A stretch of 9,407 nt of DNA from an uncultured Collinsella sp. (GCA_900554465.1 USHF01000046.1:1-9407); one strand, 5' to 3'; positions 1 to 6,671 are shown, counted from the stretch's first letter. The notes: a model not told the origin generated them from the sequence alone. Made by a program: numbers and translations.

Positions 1-41
1 GTAAGGAGTCGTCGGCAGCGTCAGATGTGTATAAGAGACAG
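1..41 (+). other. Sequencing adapter (Nextera i5 side), not genomic
   Basis: Bases 1-8 (GTAAGGAG) match an i5 index that I recognise. Bases 9-22 are the Nextera read-1 adapter and 23-41 are the 19-base Tn5 mosaic end used in tagmentation. The whole block reappears as an exact reverse complement at 9358-9398. This is library contamination left in the contig, and native sequence begins at about base 42. Confidence 0.97.
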
Positions 42-44
42 GAC

Positions 45-70
45 GAAGGCCACATTAAGTGGCCTTCTTT
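45..70 (+). terminator. Rho-independent terminator
   Basis: A perfect 9-bp stem (GAAGGCCAC / GTGGCCTTC) closes a five-base loop (ATTAA) and is followed by TTT. It would end a rightward transcript whose gene lies left of the window. The T run is short, so efficiency is uncertain. Confidence 0.7.
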
Positions 71-171
71 GCGTGCGGAACTCGCGACCAACCTTATGCC
101 TCGCCCGCAGTCCCGGACCTTCCGGGTTCAAAGCGCGATACACCGGACTGGTTGTCTGATATAAAGATGGC

Positions 172-198
172 GAAGGCCCCTTTCGGGGCCTTCTTTTT
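172..198 (+). terminator. Rho-independent terminator
   Basis: A perfect 9-bp stem (GAAGGCCCC / GGGGCCTTC) has a four-base loop and is followed directly by five T. The outer arm bases are the same as in the hairpin at 45-70, so the two look like related copies about 100 bases apart. The 101 bases between them contain no convincing gene. They hold only a 6-bp hairpin at 112-126 (CCCGGA / TCCGGG). Confidence 0.82.
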
Positions 199-231
199 AA
201 ATAAAATTATCGACTCCGTGGACTTCGGTTT
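197..231 (-). pseudogene. Remnant copy of the murB 3' end
   Basis: Bases 211-231 match 900-920, the last coding bases of murB, at 19 of 21 positions and in the same orientation. Read on the minus strand, 229 down to 197 encodes TEVHGVDNFI followed by TAA. The intact MurB ends PEVHRVGEFL and then stops, so the frame and the distance to the stop are preserved. Upstream on the minus strand (above about 235) the translation no longer resembles MurB. This is either the displaced tail of murB left when an element integrated into its 3' end, or a partial duplication. The A/T-rich bases just before the match (AAAATT) are also shared with the murB end. Confidence 0.6.
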
Positions 232-355
232 TGGAATTTGGAGCCGACGGCTCATCAAAGTGGAAAATGAAATATAACCTAGCTGCAATAATCGCCTTGT
301 TGCGAACTCGAACTGATCATGTAGATCTAAAATAGTCGCAATATACAATTGTCGT
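199..355. other. AT-rich intergenic stretch, no gene seen
   Basis: Apart from the murB-like tail, this stretch is notably more AT-rich than the rest of the window. The best -10-like hexamer for the gene to the right is TAAAAT at 328-333. No good -35 lies 16-18 bases upstream, so no promoter is called. No RNA gene or repeat beyond the murB match was found. Confidence 0.4.
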
Positions 356-817
356 GTGGTGCGTTGGGTCGGAGCTGCTGCGGGTCCTAGATGGATTGCG
401 GTCTTGCGCCCCGATGTTCAAACAGGTTTCTCTCTAGACGGGAAGTTGCTCATGGACACCATATATGACGGAGACGACTGGGTCGATCATTATAGTTGGC
501 GACTAGTCGGCTCGGATGACAATGGGGATGTGGTGTTTGATGGACTATGTCCAAAGCATCTCCATCCTTTTGTCTCGTCGTTAATTGAGAGTTCCGCTCG
601 TGTTGCCCCCTACAGCTCGGCGTCGCTTCATGATACGGACGTTTTGAAGACCATAAAGGAATCAATTGACGAGGGCACGATGAGTAGCTTGCTGTTTTCT
701 CGCCTTGTGGGGCTAGATGAGATTGGCTCGAAACGACTGCTTGCGGGCGAAAAGGTGGAACTCACTTATCGGTCGATGATTTCAATCCTGCGGATGGCCG
801 ATGTTCTTCGCAAATAA
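356..817 (+). CDS. Hypothetical protein, possible HTH-like C-terminus
   Basis: This is an unrecognised soluble protein of 153 residues if it starts at GTG 356. No Shine-Dalgarno precedes that codon. The in-frame ATG at 452 has a weak GGGAAG six bases upstream and would give 121 residues, so the start is uncertain. The frame is closed by a TGA at 314-316. There is no signal peptide or membrane segment. The middle is acidic and Trp-rich (residues 38-63). Residues about 108-151 are helical. The segment SKRLLAGEKVELTYRSMISI and the residues just after it loosely resemble the second half of an XRE-type helix-turn-helix (turn, recognition helix, closing helix). That resemblance is weak. Codon use is less GC-rich than in the neighbours, and the gene sits between two copies of the murB 3' end, which suggests horizontal acquisition. 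It converges on murB and shares its terminator. Confidence 0.6.
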   Translation: MVRWVGAAAGPRWIAVLRPDVQTGFSLDGKLLMDTIYDGDDWVDHYSWRLVGSDDNGDVVFDGLCPKHLHPFVSSLIESSARVAPYSSASLHDTDVLKTIKESIDEGTMSSLLFSRLVGLDEIGSKRLLAGEKVELTYRSMISILRMADVLRK

Positions 818-822
818 ATGAA

Positions 823-856
823 AACGGGACAAGTGAGCTACGTCACTTGTCCCGTT
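823..856. terminator. Bidirectional terminator between convergent genes
   Basis: A perfect 14-bp stem (823-836 pairing with 843-856) closes a six-base loop. It lies six bases after the stop of the rightward gene and about 30 bases past the murB stop. Leftward, the stem is followed by TTTT (bases 824-821 on the minus strand) and then more T-rich sequence, a good terminator for murB. Rightward it is followed by ATTAATTAA, a weaker tail. Confidence 0.8.
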
Positions 857-885
857 ATTAATTAAAGTGGACCGCGGCGAGCGGG

Positions 886-1848
886 CTATAAAAATTCGCC
901 GACTCGGTGGACTTCGGGTTCTAGGTCTACGTCGAACTGCTCTTTGACTTTGGCTTGGATGTGGCGGATGAGTTCGTCGACGTCGGCTGCGGTGGCGTGG
1001 TCGGCGTTGACGATAAAGCCGCAGTGTTTTTCGCTCACCTGGGCGCCGCCGACGGCGTGGCCGCGCAGGCCGGCGTCCATGATGAGCTTGCCGGCAAAGT
1101 GGCCCTCGGGGCGTTTGAAGGTGGAGCCGGCGCTCGGCATGTCGAGCGGCTGCTTGTCCTCGCGGCGCCGGCGATAGTCGTCCATGTCGGCCTTGATCAT
1201 CGCGGCGTTGCCCGGGGCGAGATTGAAGGTTGCCGAGAGCACGATAAAGCCGTCGTCGGCGATGCGGCTCTTGCGATAACCCAGGTTGAGCTCGTCGACA
1301 TCGAACTCGATGATATTGCCGCTGCCGCGGGTGCCGTCGTTGAGCATGCGAGCGGGCTTGTAGACGCGTACAGATTCCAGCACATCGGCCATGCAGGCAC
1401 CGTAGGCGCCGGCGTTCATGTAGCAGGCGCCGCCGACCGATCCGGGGATACCCGAGATGGGCTCCATACCGGTGAGGCAGGCTTCGGCGGCAGCCGCCGC
1501 AACATCGGAAAGCAAGGCGCCGGCTGCCGCCGTGACGTGCGTGCCGTCGACCGTAATGTCGGAGAGGCCCTCGCCCAGCGCTACGACGACGCCGCGGATG
1601 CCCTTGTCACCGACGAGTAGGTCGGAGCCGTTGCCCACGATGGTGAGTGGCAGATCGCAGCGGTAGCAGGTGTCGAGCGTGGCGACGAGGCCCTGCTCGG
1701 TGTCGGGCGTGACAAAGACATCGGCTGGGCCGCCGATCTTAAACGTGGTGTGCTCGCGCATGGGCTCGCTCATGAGTACGTTGTCCTCGCCGGCAACGCC
1801 GGCGAGCGCGCAGAGCAGGTCCTCGTTAAAAAAGTCGTTCTCGTGCAT
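886..1848 (-). CDS. murB: UDP-N-acetylenolpyruvoylglucosamine reductase MurB
   Basis: MurB reduces UDP-GlcNAc-enolpyruvate to UDP-MurNAc with NADPH and bound FAD, the second committed step of cytoplasmic peptidoglycan precursor synthesis. The 320-residue length fits type II MurB. Visible motifs are TFKIGGPADVF (35-45) and GNGSDLLV (72-79) in the FAD domain, GIPGSVGGACYMNAGAYG (133-150), YRKSR (191-195), and SAGSTFKRPEGHFAGKLI (239-256). In the last, Ser242 is the likely proton donor. The C-terminal PEVHRVG holds the conserved Glu. I chose ATG 1848 because AAGGCGG lies eight bases upstream and the protein then begins just before the family's conserved region. The frame stays open to an ATG at 1947, but that adds 33 residues without MurB character. 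It is divergent from the LacI-type gene. Its last codons recur at 197-231. Confidence 0.96.
   Translation of the reverse strand: MHENDFFNEDLLCALAGVAGEDNVLMSEPMREHTTFKIGGPADVFVTPDTEQGLVATLDTCYRCDLPLTIVGNGSDLLVGDKGIRGVVVALGEGLSDITVDGTHVTAAAGALLSDVAAAAAEACLTGMEPISGIPGSVGGACYMNAGAYGACMADVLESVRVYKPARMLNDGTRGSGNIIEFDVDELNLGYRKSRIADDGFIVLSATFNLAPGNAAMIKADMDDYRRRREDKQPLDMPSAGSTFKRPEGHFAGKLIMDAGLRGHAVGGAQVSEKHCGFIVNADHATAADVDELIRHIQAKVKEQFDVDLEPEVHRVGEFL
900..920. repeat. Direct repeat copy inside the murB 3' end (possible att site)
   Basis: This 21-base segment is the partner of 211-231, with 19 of 21 identical bases in the same orientation. The two copies bracket about 670 bases carrying one AT-richer gene. 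Site-specific elements often integrate in the 3' end of a housekeeping gene and restore its reading frame, which would produce this arrangement. No integrase is present between the copies, so an att site remains an inference. Confidence 0.45.
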
Positions 1849-2031
1849 ACGAATATCCGCCTTTTGGTGGTTGTTGTCATCAATCGATTGCAATATACCC
1901 CACCTGGACGGATTTGGTGCGCTGACGGCGATAAAACAGCCGTCCACCGGATTGGTAAAGTGTTTATCACCGAGGTAGATGGGCAGTCGCTATACTTTCA
2001 AGAGATTGCGCGTAAACCCGGAAGGAGCGAG
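1849..2031. promoter_or_regulatory. Divergent murB / lacI-family control region
   Basis: These 183 bases separate two divergent starts and must hold both promoters. Rightward, TATACT at 1991-1996 is a good -10, but no -35 is recognisable 16-18 bases upstream. Leftward, TATATT (bases 1897-1892 on the minus strand) is a possible murB -10. An imperfect palindrome at 1954-1968 (GGTAAA-GTG-TTTATC, one mismatch between arms) overlaps the region expected for the rightward -35. It is a candidate autoregulatory operator for the LacI-type protein. LacI-family operators usually have an even, CG-centred dyad, so this match is tentative. Confidence 0.35.
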
Positions 2032-3060
2032 ATGGCCAACAAAGTCACCCTCAAGCAGATCGCCCAGGAGGTGGGGCTTTCCCCTTCGTCGGTCTCGCTT
2101 GTTCTCAATAATCGGCCCTGTCGCATCTCGGAAGAAAACCGCAAGCTCATCAAGGAGGTTGCGGCGCGCAACCACTATGTTCCTAACCAGATCGCGCGCA
2201 GCTTGGTCATGCGCGAGTCGCGCACGCTGGGCCTTATCGTTCCCAATATCGAGAGCCGCTTTTTTGCCTCGCTCGCCGGCAGCTTGGAAAAGCGCTGTCG
2301 CGAGGACGGTTACGCGCTCTTTATTACCAGCTCGGGTGGAAGCGCCGAGGACGATCTGGAGCTCCTGCGCCAGCTGGTGACGCGTGGCGTCGACGGCGTC
2401 TTTCTGGTGGTGGGTGACGAGTTTTCCGACGATCGTGCCCTGCGCGAGGAAGTGAGCCATCTGCCTATCCCAGCCGTGATGGTCGACCGTGCCATTGAGG
2501 GACTCGAGTGCGACAAGGTGATGTTCGACCACGAGATGGGTGGCTACATGGCCACGCGGTATCTGATTGAGCAGGGTCATCGCCGCATCGCCTGTCTGGT
2601 TAACGCGCGCCGTTCCAATACGGGTCGCAAGCGACTCGCCGGCTATGAGCGCGCATTGCGCGAGGTTGGCCTGCCTATTGACGCGCGCCTGGAGTTTGAG
2701 AGCGAGTACTACATTCCGAGCGCATACGAGGCCTCGGAGGCGGTGCTTGCAACCGATGCCACCGCCGTGTTCGCAAGCTCGGACAACATTGCCCTCGGTC
2801 TGCTCAAGCGCTTGCACGAGATGGGGAAGAGCATCCCGGGCGACATCTCTGTGGTGAGTTACGACAACTCGGCGGCTGACGTTCTCTTTGAGCCGGCGCT
2901 GACCGCGATTGAGCAGGATCCCGGTGTCCTTGCGGAGCATGCTTTTGGCTGCATGTCCAAGCGTCTTGCCGGTAGGGGCGGTAGACGTGCCGAAGAGGTC
3001 GTTCTGGAGCCGGCGCTTATCGTGAAGGACAGTGTGCTTGACCTTACCGAATATAGCTAA
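2032..3060 (+). CDS. LacI-family transcriptional regulator
   Basis: This is a 342-residue cytoplasmic DNA-binding regulator of normal length for the family. Residues 5-24 (VTLKQIAQEVGLSPSSVSLV) form the LacI helix-turn-helix. Residues 51-59 (PNQIARSLV) are the hinge helix that enters the minor groove. From 65 (RTLGLIVPNIESRFF) to about 335 is the periplasmic-binding-protein-like effector domain, with the usual VFASSDNIALG (246-256) and DISVVSYDNS (271-280) segments. AAGGAG lies four bases before ATG 2032. The frame is open upstream to 1750, but those codons antisense-overlap murB and are not LacI-like. The effector is probably a sugar, but its identity cannot be read from sequence. The gene is divergent from murB, with no sugar-uptake or catabolic gene directly beside it. 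The amino-sugar-like operon begins about 2.4 kb downstream and has its own GntR regulators. Confidence 0.93.
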   Translation: MANKVTLKQIAQEVGLSPSSVSLVLNNRPCRISEENRKLIKEVAARNHYVPNQIARSLVMRESRTLGLIVPNIESRFFASLAGSLEKRCREDGYALFITSSGGSAEDDLELLRQLVTRGVDGVFLVVGDEFSDDRALREEVSHLPIPAVMVDRAIEGLECDKVMFDHEMGGYMATRYLIEQGHRRIACLVNARRSNTGRKRLAGYERALREVGLPIDARLEFESEYYIPSAYEASEAVLATDATAVFASSDNIALGLLKRLHEMGKSIPGDISVVSYDNSAADVLFEPALTAIEQDPGVLAEHAFGCMSKRLAGRGGRRAEEVVLEPALIVKDSVLDLTEYS

Positions 3061-3114
3061 GCGCACTTGCTTGTTTGCATAGATTGCATGCAGAGTGTCC
3101 GCTATTTGCTGGCG

Positions 3115-3187
3115 GGGCCGGGGTGCCTGCTTTGTTTTGAGAAGTTCGCGAAGCCCACTTCTCAAAACAAAGCAGGCACCCCGGCCC
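3115..3187. repeat. Perfect 31-bp inverted repeat
   Basis: Bases 3115-3145 are the exact reverse complement of 3157-3187, with an 11-base spacer. The outer halves are GC-rich (GGGCCGGGGTGCCTGC) and the inner halves are T/A-rich (TTTGTTTTGAGAAGT). It lies 54 bases past the LacI-type stop and about 120 before the next start. Neither side has a T run, so it is not a standard Rho-independent terminator, though the transcript would fold into a very stable hairpin. Size and symmetry suggest an interspersed palindromic (REP-like) or small non-autonomous element. Confidence 0.85.
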
Positions 3188-3308
3188 TCGTCCATGAACT
3201 TTTCCGCTGGGCGAGCCATAGACGCCGCGTGCCGATAGAGTAAGGCGGCGGCTTGAAATTGGTGCTATATTCAGCTTGAGTTGTTTAATGCTAGTACGGG
3301 AGGCTGAT

Positions 3309-3797
3309 ATGGGGCTGTTCAAGAAGAAAAACCCGCAGGATGCCTTTGATCCCGATGTGTTTACCATCACGGATACGATTTTGGACCCGCCGCGGTTTAC
3401 GTTTTTGCCGGCTATCTACCAGGATGCCACGCGTCACAAGTGGGCCGTACATCAGCGCGGCGGCGAGCCGAAGATTTTTGACTATGCGGACGTGTTGCAG
3501 TGCGAAGTAGCCGAGGCGGGCGATCAGGAGGCCGATGAAGCGGTCTCTAAACAGGAATTTGCCCAGCGTATTCTGGCAAATCCCGCTAAGGCGGCAAAAA
3601 TGAACGCAGCCAAGCGTAATATGTGTCTTGGTATGGGCGTTGTTGTGGCGGTTCAGACGGGAAAAGATGAGGTTTCCAAACTAGAGATTCCCGTTATGAC
3701 CGATGAAGTCAAACGCGATTCAAGCCTATATAAGTCGTATCGGAATGTCGCCGAGAAGATCAAGGCCGAATTTGATGCCATGGGTGGTCTGGCCTAA
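3309..3797 (+). CDS. Conserved-looking protein of unknown function
   Basis: This is a 162-residue soluble protein that I cannot assign to a named family. GGAGG five bases before ATG 3309 fixes the start; the frame also has an upstream ATG at 3276 without a comparable ribosome site. The basic N-terminus (MGLFKKKNP) is followed by a beta-rich part around 18-70. The stretch IFDYADVLQCEVAEAG (57-72) recalls small proteins with a PH-like fold in which a predicted strand reads 'Y.DI...ELVE'. Residues 80-105 are helical and Lys/Ala-rich, and VVVAVQTGKDEVSKLEIPVM (111-130) is another beta pair. The end (SSLYKSYRNVAEKIKAEFDA) is helical. There is no membrane segment. TATATT at 3266-3271 may be the -10. 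It is followed 38 bases later by the first GntR gene, so co-transcription is possible. Confidence 0.75.
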   Translation: MGLFKKKNPQDAFDPDVFTITDTILDPPRFTFLPAIYQDATRHKWAVHQRGGEPKIFDYADVLQCEVAEAGDQEADEAVSKQEFAQRILANPAKAAKMNAAKRNMCLGMGVVVAVQTGKDEVSKLEIPVMTDEVKRDSSLYKSYRNVAEKIKAEFDAMGGLA

Positions 3798-3835
3798 TTT
3801 TGGCGACATACGTTTCTGAACGAGGAGTCTGTGCA

Positions 3836-4603
3836 ATGGCAGGCGAATCTTATGCAATTCCCCCCAAAGATCGTGCTATCGAGGGGATTCTTTGGTATAT
3901 CCAGCACCATCAGCTTGCCGGCGGCGATCGCCTGCCGGCCGAGCGCGTGCTGTGCGAAGAGATCGGCGTTTCGCGTACGGCGTTGCGCGCTGGTATCACG
4001 CGACTCATCTCGTGTGGAACGCTCGAGAGCCGTCGTGGATCGGGTACGTATGTGTGTCCTCCTAAGCCGCTGAACATCTTCCAGGAAACGTATAACTTTT
4101 CCGATGCCGTGCGGACTGCCGGCCTGCATCCCTCTTCTCGTCTGGTTTCCACCGAGACCATCGAGGCGGATAAGACGCTTGCCGACAAGCTTGGGGTGGC
4201 TATAGGCGCTCCTTTGCTCCGCATGCAGCGCGTTCGACTTATTGAGGGCGAGCCGGCGTCAATCGAGACGGCTCACGTTAACCTGTCCCTGTGCCCATCG
4301 CTTCCCGAGCACGATTTTGAGTGCGAGAGCCTTTACGATGTCTTGCTCAAAGAAGGTGGCGTGCGCGTTGAGCATGGACGTGAGCATATCTCCATCTCGC
4401 GTTTGAACGCCGAAGAGGCCGAGCTGCTCCAACAAGAAGAGGGAACGCCGGTGTTCTATGAGAGCACGATAGAATTTGATAAGGACATGCGTTTTGTGGA
4501 GCATTGCAAATCGGTGATTTTGCCCACAAAGTTCCGCTTTGGCGATAACGGCGAAAAGAACGGCATGAGGAGCGTGGCAGGTGAACAATGGCTGAAACAA
4601 TAG
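3836..4603 (+). CDS. GntR-family (HutC type) transcriptional regulator 1
   Basis: This is a 255-residue regulator. Residues about 11-75 form the GntR winged helix, with the hallmark LPAERVLCEEIGVSRTALRA (33-52) and the wing LESRRGSGTYV (63-73). Residues about 95-235 fit the UTRA effector domain of the HutC subfamily, whose members often bind phosphosugars or amino-sugar phosphates. ASIETAHVNL (141-150) and FVEHCKSVILP (220-230) are typical UTRA strands. GAGGAG lies eight bases before ATG 3836; the frame opens earlier at TTG 3800, which lacks such a site. The last 16 bases overlap the next gene, so the two are translated from one message. It likely controls the SIS/epimerase operon to the right, an inference from position. 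Confidence 0.92.
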   Translation: MAGESYAIPPKDRAIEGILWYIQHHQLAGGDRLPAERVLCEEIGVSRTALRAGITRLISCGTLESRRGSGTYVCPPKPLNIFQETYNFSDAVRTAGLHPSSRLVSTETIEADKTLADKLGVAIGAPLLRMQRVRLIEGEPASIETAHVNLSLCPSLPEHDFECESLYDVLLKEGGVRVEHGREHISISRLNAEEAELLQQEEGTPVFYESTIEFDKDMRFVEHCKSVILPTKFRFGDNGEKNGMRSVAGEQWLKQ

Positions 4604-5301
4604 ATGCCACCCCGGTTTATATGCGCATTCGACGCCGCATCGAGGAGCGTATCGAGCGCGGTATATATCCCACGGGTTCCATGATTCCGTCCGAAAAAGA
4701 CCTCGCCGAGGAATTCGGTACGACACGCTTGACCATCCGAAGTGCTGTCGATGAGCTGGTTCGGCGTGGGCAGATTCGACGCGTCCGCGGAAAGGGCGCG
4801 TTTGTGGCACAGAAAGTGCCCGTTGCGTACGAGCGAACAGGAGGCTTTCGCGAATCGGTTCGTGCTTCGGGTGGCGAGCCGTCCGTCCGCATCCTCGCGC
4901 GTTCCAAGCGTTATGCGGGCCCATATTATGCCAACCTGTTTGGCATTGCCGAGGACGATTTGCTGTATTCGATTCGGCGTTTGAACTGCGTCAACGGCGA
5001 TCCCGTATCGATTGAGACGGCGTTCATCCCGTGCCTGCTGTTTCCCACAATCGGAGATATTGACGTGTCGGCCTTCAGTTTGTACGAGACCTATGAGATG
5101 TTGGGCCGAAAGCCGGTCATGGCACAGGAAAAGCTCGATATCGAAGCACTGGGCGCGCGAGATGCCGGCCTGCTTGGACTGGAGCAGGGCGATCTTGCCT
5201 TGACGCTTGAGTGCGTGAGCTTCGATGCGAGCGGCCAGGCGATCGAGTACGTCAAGTCGTTTAACCGCGGCGATGCGGGTGGATATACCTATACGTACTA
5301 G
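4588..5301 (+). CDS. GntR-family (HutC type) transcriptional regulator 2
   Basis: This 237-residue regulator is of the same subfamily as its neighbour but clearly diverged from it. The winged helix spans about 9-75, with IPSEKDLAEEFGTTRLTIRS (33-52) and the wing IRRVRGKGAFV (63-73). The UTRA domain runs from about 85 to 230, with SIETAFIPCLL (141-151) and QAIEYVKSFNRG (217-228). The ATG lies inside the end of regulator 1 (overlap 4588-4603), preceded by CAGGTG. This indicates translational coupling. It ends 194 bases before the first SIS gene and is the closest regulator to that operon. The order GntR-GntR-SIS-SIS-epimerase suggests that one or both sense a substrate of the pathway, as FrlR does for fructoselysine genes in other bacteria. 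Confidence 0.92.
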   Translation: MAETIDATPVYMRIRRRIEERIERGIYPTGSMIPSEKDLAEEFGTTRLTIRSAVDELVRRGQIRRVRGKGAFVAQKVPVAYERTGGFRESVRASGGEPSVRILARSKRYAGPYYANLFGIAEDDLLYSIRRLNCVNGDPVSIETAFIPCLLFPTIGDIDVSAFSLYETYEMLGRKPVMAQEKLDIEALGARDAGLLGLEQGDLALTLECVSFDASGQAIEYVKSFNRGDAGGYTYTY

Positions 5302-5415
5302 CTGGTTTTTTGCATAACGGGCTGAAAAGCTGACGGAATTTTGATTCGTTGAGCAGGCTGCATATACAACCTTACATGGCTCAAAATCGACCGTTCGCCG
5401 ATGGGGATAAATTAA

Positions 5416-5473
5416 TCGACAAAGAGGTATCAAAAAGCCGTAACCTGTAATCGTGATTGGTATCAAATACTAA
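5416..5473 (+). promoter_or_regulatory. Candidate promoter and GntR operators of the SIS operon
   Basis: GGTATCAAA occurs at 5426-5434 and again at 5459-5467, a 33-base step of about three helical turns. The second copy is part of a dyad, TTGGTAT-CAA-ATACTAA (5457-5473), with six of seven arm bases matching. It lies 22 bases before the SIS start. HutC-type operators are commonly short dyads with GGT/ACC-like arms, so this fits a repressor site for one of the adjacent regulators. TCGACA at 5416-5421 is a possible -35, but the best downstream -10 (TAACCT, 5441-5446) is weak. A second possibility is TTGATT (5341-5346) with TATACA (5363-5368). Confidence 0.4.
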
Positions 5474-5495
5474 TGATTTGTTGCGAGGTGAGACG

Positions 5496-6611
5496 ATGAA
5501 GATGCTCGATTACGTTCAACTCGCCCATGTGCGTATGGGAGAGAACCTCGAGCGTTCGTCTGAGCTGGTAGCGCAGCTCGTTGATATTTTCCAGTCCGGT
5601 TCATTTGACGCGCTGCGCATCGTTGCTTCGGGTTCGTCGCGCCATGCCGCCGATTGCGCTCGCGATTACCTGCAAGATGCCCTGCAAATGCAGGTGTCCG
5701 TTGTGACGCCCGAGGCCTTCGTAGATTTTGAACACACCTATCCGCAGCGTGCGCTCAACATCGCCGTTTCGCAGAGCGGCTATTCGACCAATACGATCGC
5801 GGCTCTTGATTACATGCGCGCGCACGATATGGCTGCAGTTGCGCTCACGGCAAACGTCGAGGCACCCATCAAGGAGCACGCTGACATCGTTCTTGACTAC
5901 GGTGTGGGCGTCGAGTCGGTGGACTTTGTGACGCTGGGCGTCGAGGTCCTCGTTGAGTACCTGGTGCTCTTTGGTATTTACTGTGGTCAGGCGCGCGGAA
6001 CGATTGACGCCAAGGGCGTTGCCCAGCGTCTTGACGACCTGCGCGAGGCTATCCAGGCCAATGCCGTGATGTGCAAGATCGCCGAGGCATATGTCCAAGG
6101 CCACATGCTCGAGCTTTCTGAGCACATGCCCGCCATGGTCGTCGGCAACGGCCCCAACTATGGCGTTGCCGAAGAAGCGGCCCTCAAGCTGAGCGAGACC
6201 ATCAAGATTCCTGCCATGCATCACGAGGGCGAGGAGTTCGTCCACGGTCCCGAGATGCAGATAACCCCAGGCTACCTGGTGTTTATCGTCGACGATCCGC
6301 AAGGGTCGGAGCGTCTTGCGAATATCGCCGATGCGCTATCGAACGTTACGACAAAAACGGTGCTGCTCACGGCCCATCCCAAGGGTGGGGCTCACGAGGT
6401 TGTGGTGCCTCAGGTGGCTCCGCTGCTCAGCGCAATTCCCAATCTCGTGTTCTTCCAGACGGTTGCGGCAATAATCGCCGAGCGTCTGAAGTCATGGGAC
6501 GTTCACCCGTATCTCGATGCCGTCTCCAGGCAAATGGAGGTCAAGGCAGAGGGCTACGAAGAGTCAGTCAATGCGCTTAAGGCCAAAGCGGCTGAGTGTT
6601 ACGGAATGTAA
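5496..6611 (+). CDS. Double-SIS-domain sugar-phosphate isomerase/deglycase, GlmS/FrlB type (SIS 1)
   Basis: This 371-residue cytoplasmic protein has two SIS domains and no glutaminase domain. SIS-1 covers about 30-165, with IVASGSSRHAAD (42-53) and the phosphosugar loop SQSGYSTNT (92-100). SIS-2 covers about 200-340, with VVGNGPNYGVAEEAALKLSE (215-234) and EGEEFVHGPE (244-253). Glu234 and His250 are 16 residues apart, the spacing of the catalytic Glu/His in GlmS and in the FrlB/FraB deglycases. The fold and residues support aldose/ketose chemistry on a 6-phosphate, probably cleaving a sugar-amine conjugate. Given the FrlB-like and FrlC-like partners, a glucoselysine- or fructoselysine-6-phosphate deglycase is the best guess; the substrate is inferred. 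GAGGTG lies five bases before ATG 5496. Sixty bases separate it from the next gene, with a small hairpin at 6622-6635 (ATGCC / GGCAT). Confidence 0.85.
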   Translation: MKMLDYVQLAHVRMGENLERSSELVAQLVDIFQSGSFDALRIVASGSSRHAADCARDYLQDALQMQVSVVTPEAFVDFEHTYPQRALNIAVSQSGYSTNTIAALDYMRAHDMAAVALTANVEAPIKEHADIVLDYGVGVESVDFVTLGVEVLVEYLVLFGIYCGQARGTIDAKGVAQRLDDLREAIQANAVMCKIAEAYVQGHMLELSEHMPAMVVGNGPNYGVAEEAALKLSETIKIPAMHHEGEEFVHGPEMQITPGYLVFIVDDPQGSERLANIADALSNVTTKTVLLTAHPKGGAHEVVVPQVAPLLSAIPNLVFFQTVAAIIAERLKSWDVHPYLDAVSRQMEVKAEGYEESVNALKAKAAECYGM

Positions 6612-6671
6612 GCGGGTTTTGATGCCCGTTGGCATGGGGGATGTGGAAACAACCCCAGAAAGGAGAGACAA

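Noticed and set aside
71..171. tRNA gene or tRNA fragment (GGGTTCAAAG, GAACTCGCGACC look T-arm-like)
   Set aside because: The flanking bases do not form a T-stem, anticodon stem or acceptor stem in either orientation.
955..1620. Plus-strand open frame of 221 codons opposite murB
   Set aside because: It is antisense to a complete murB with all family motifs, and there is no ribosome site or recognisable domain.
1750..2031. N-terminal extension of the LacI-type protein
   Set aside because: It would overlap the murB start antisense, while ATG 2032 has AAGGAG and begins exactly at the family's helix-turn-helix.
3115..3187. Terminator of the LacI-type gene, or CRISPR repeat
   Set aside because: There is no T run after the stem on either strand, and only one inverted pair with no repeat-spacer array.
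1990..3219. Long minus-strand open frame (about 409 codons) opposite the LacI-type gene
   Set aside because: It lies fully antisense to a clear LacI-family gene, and its product is low-complexity and matches nothing known. It follows from GC-rich codon bias.
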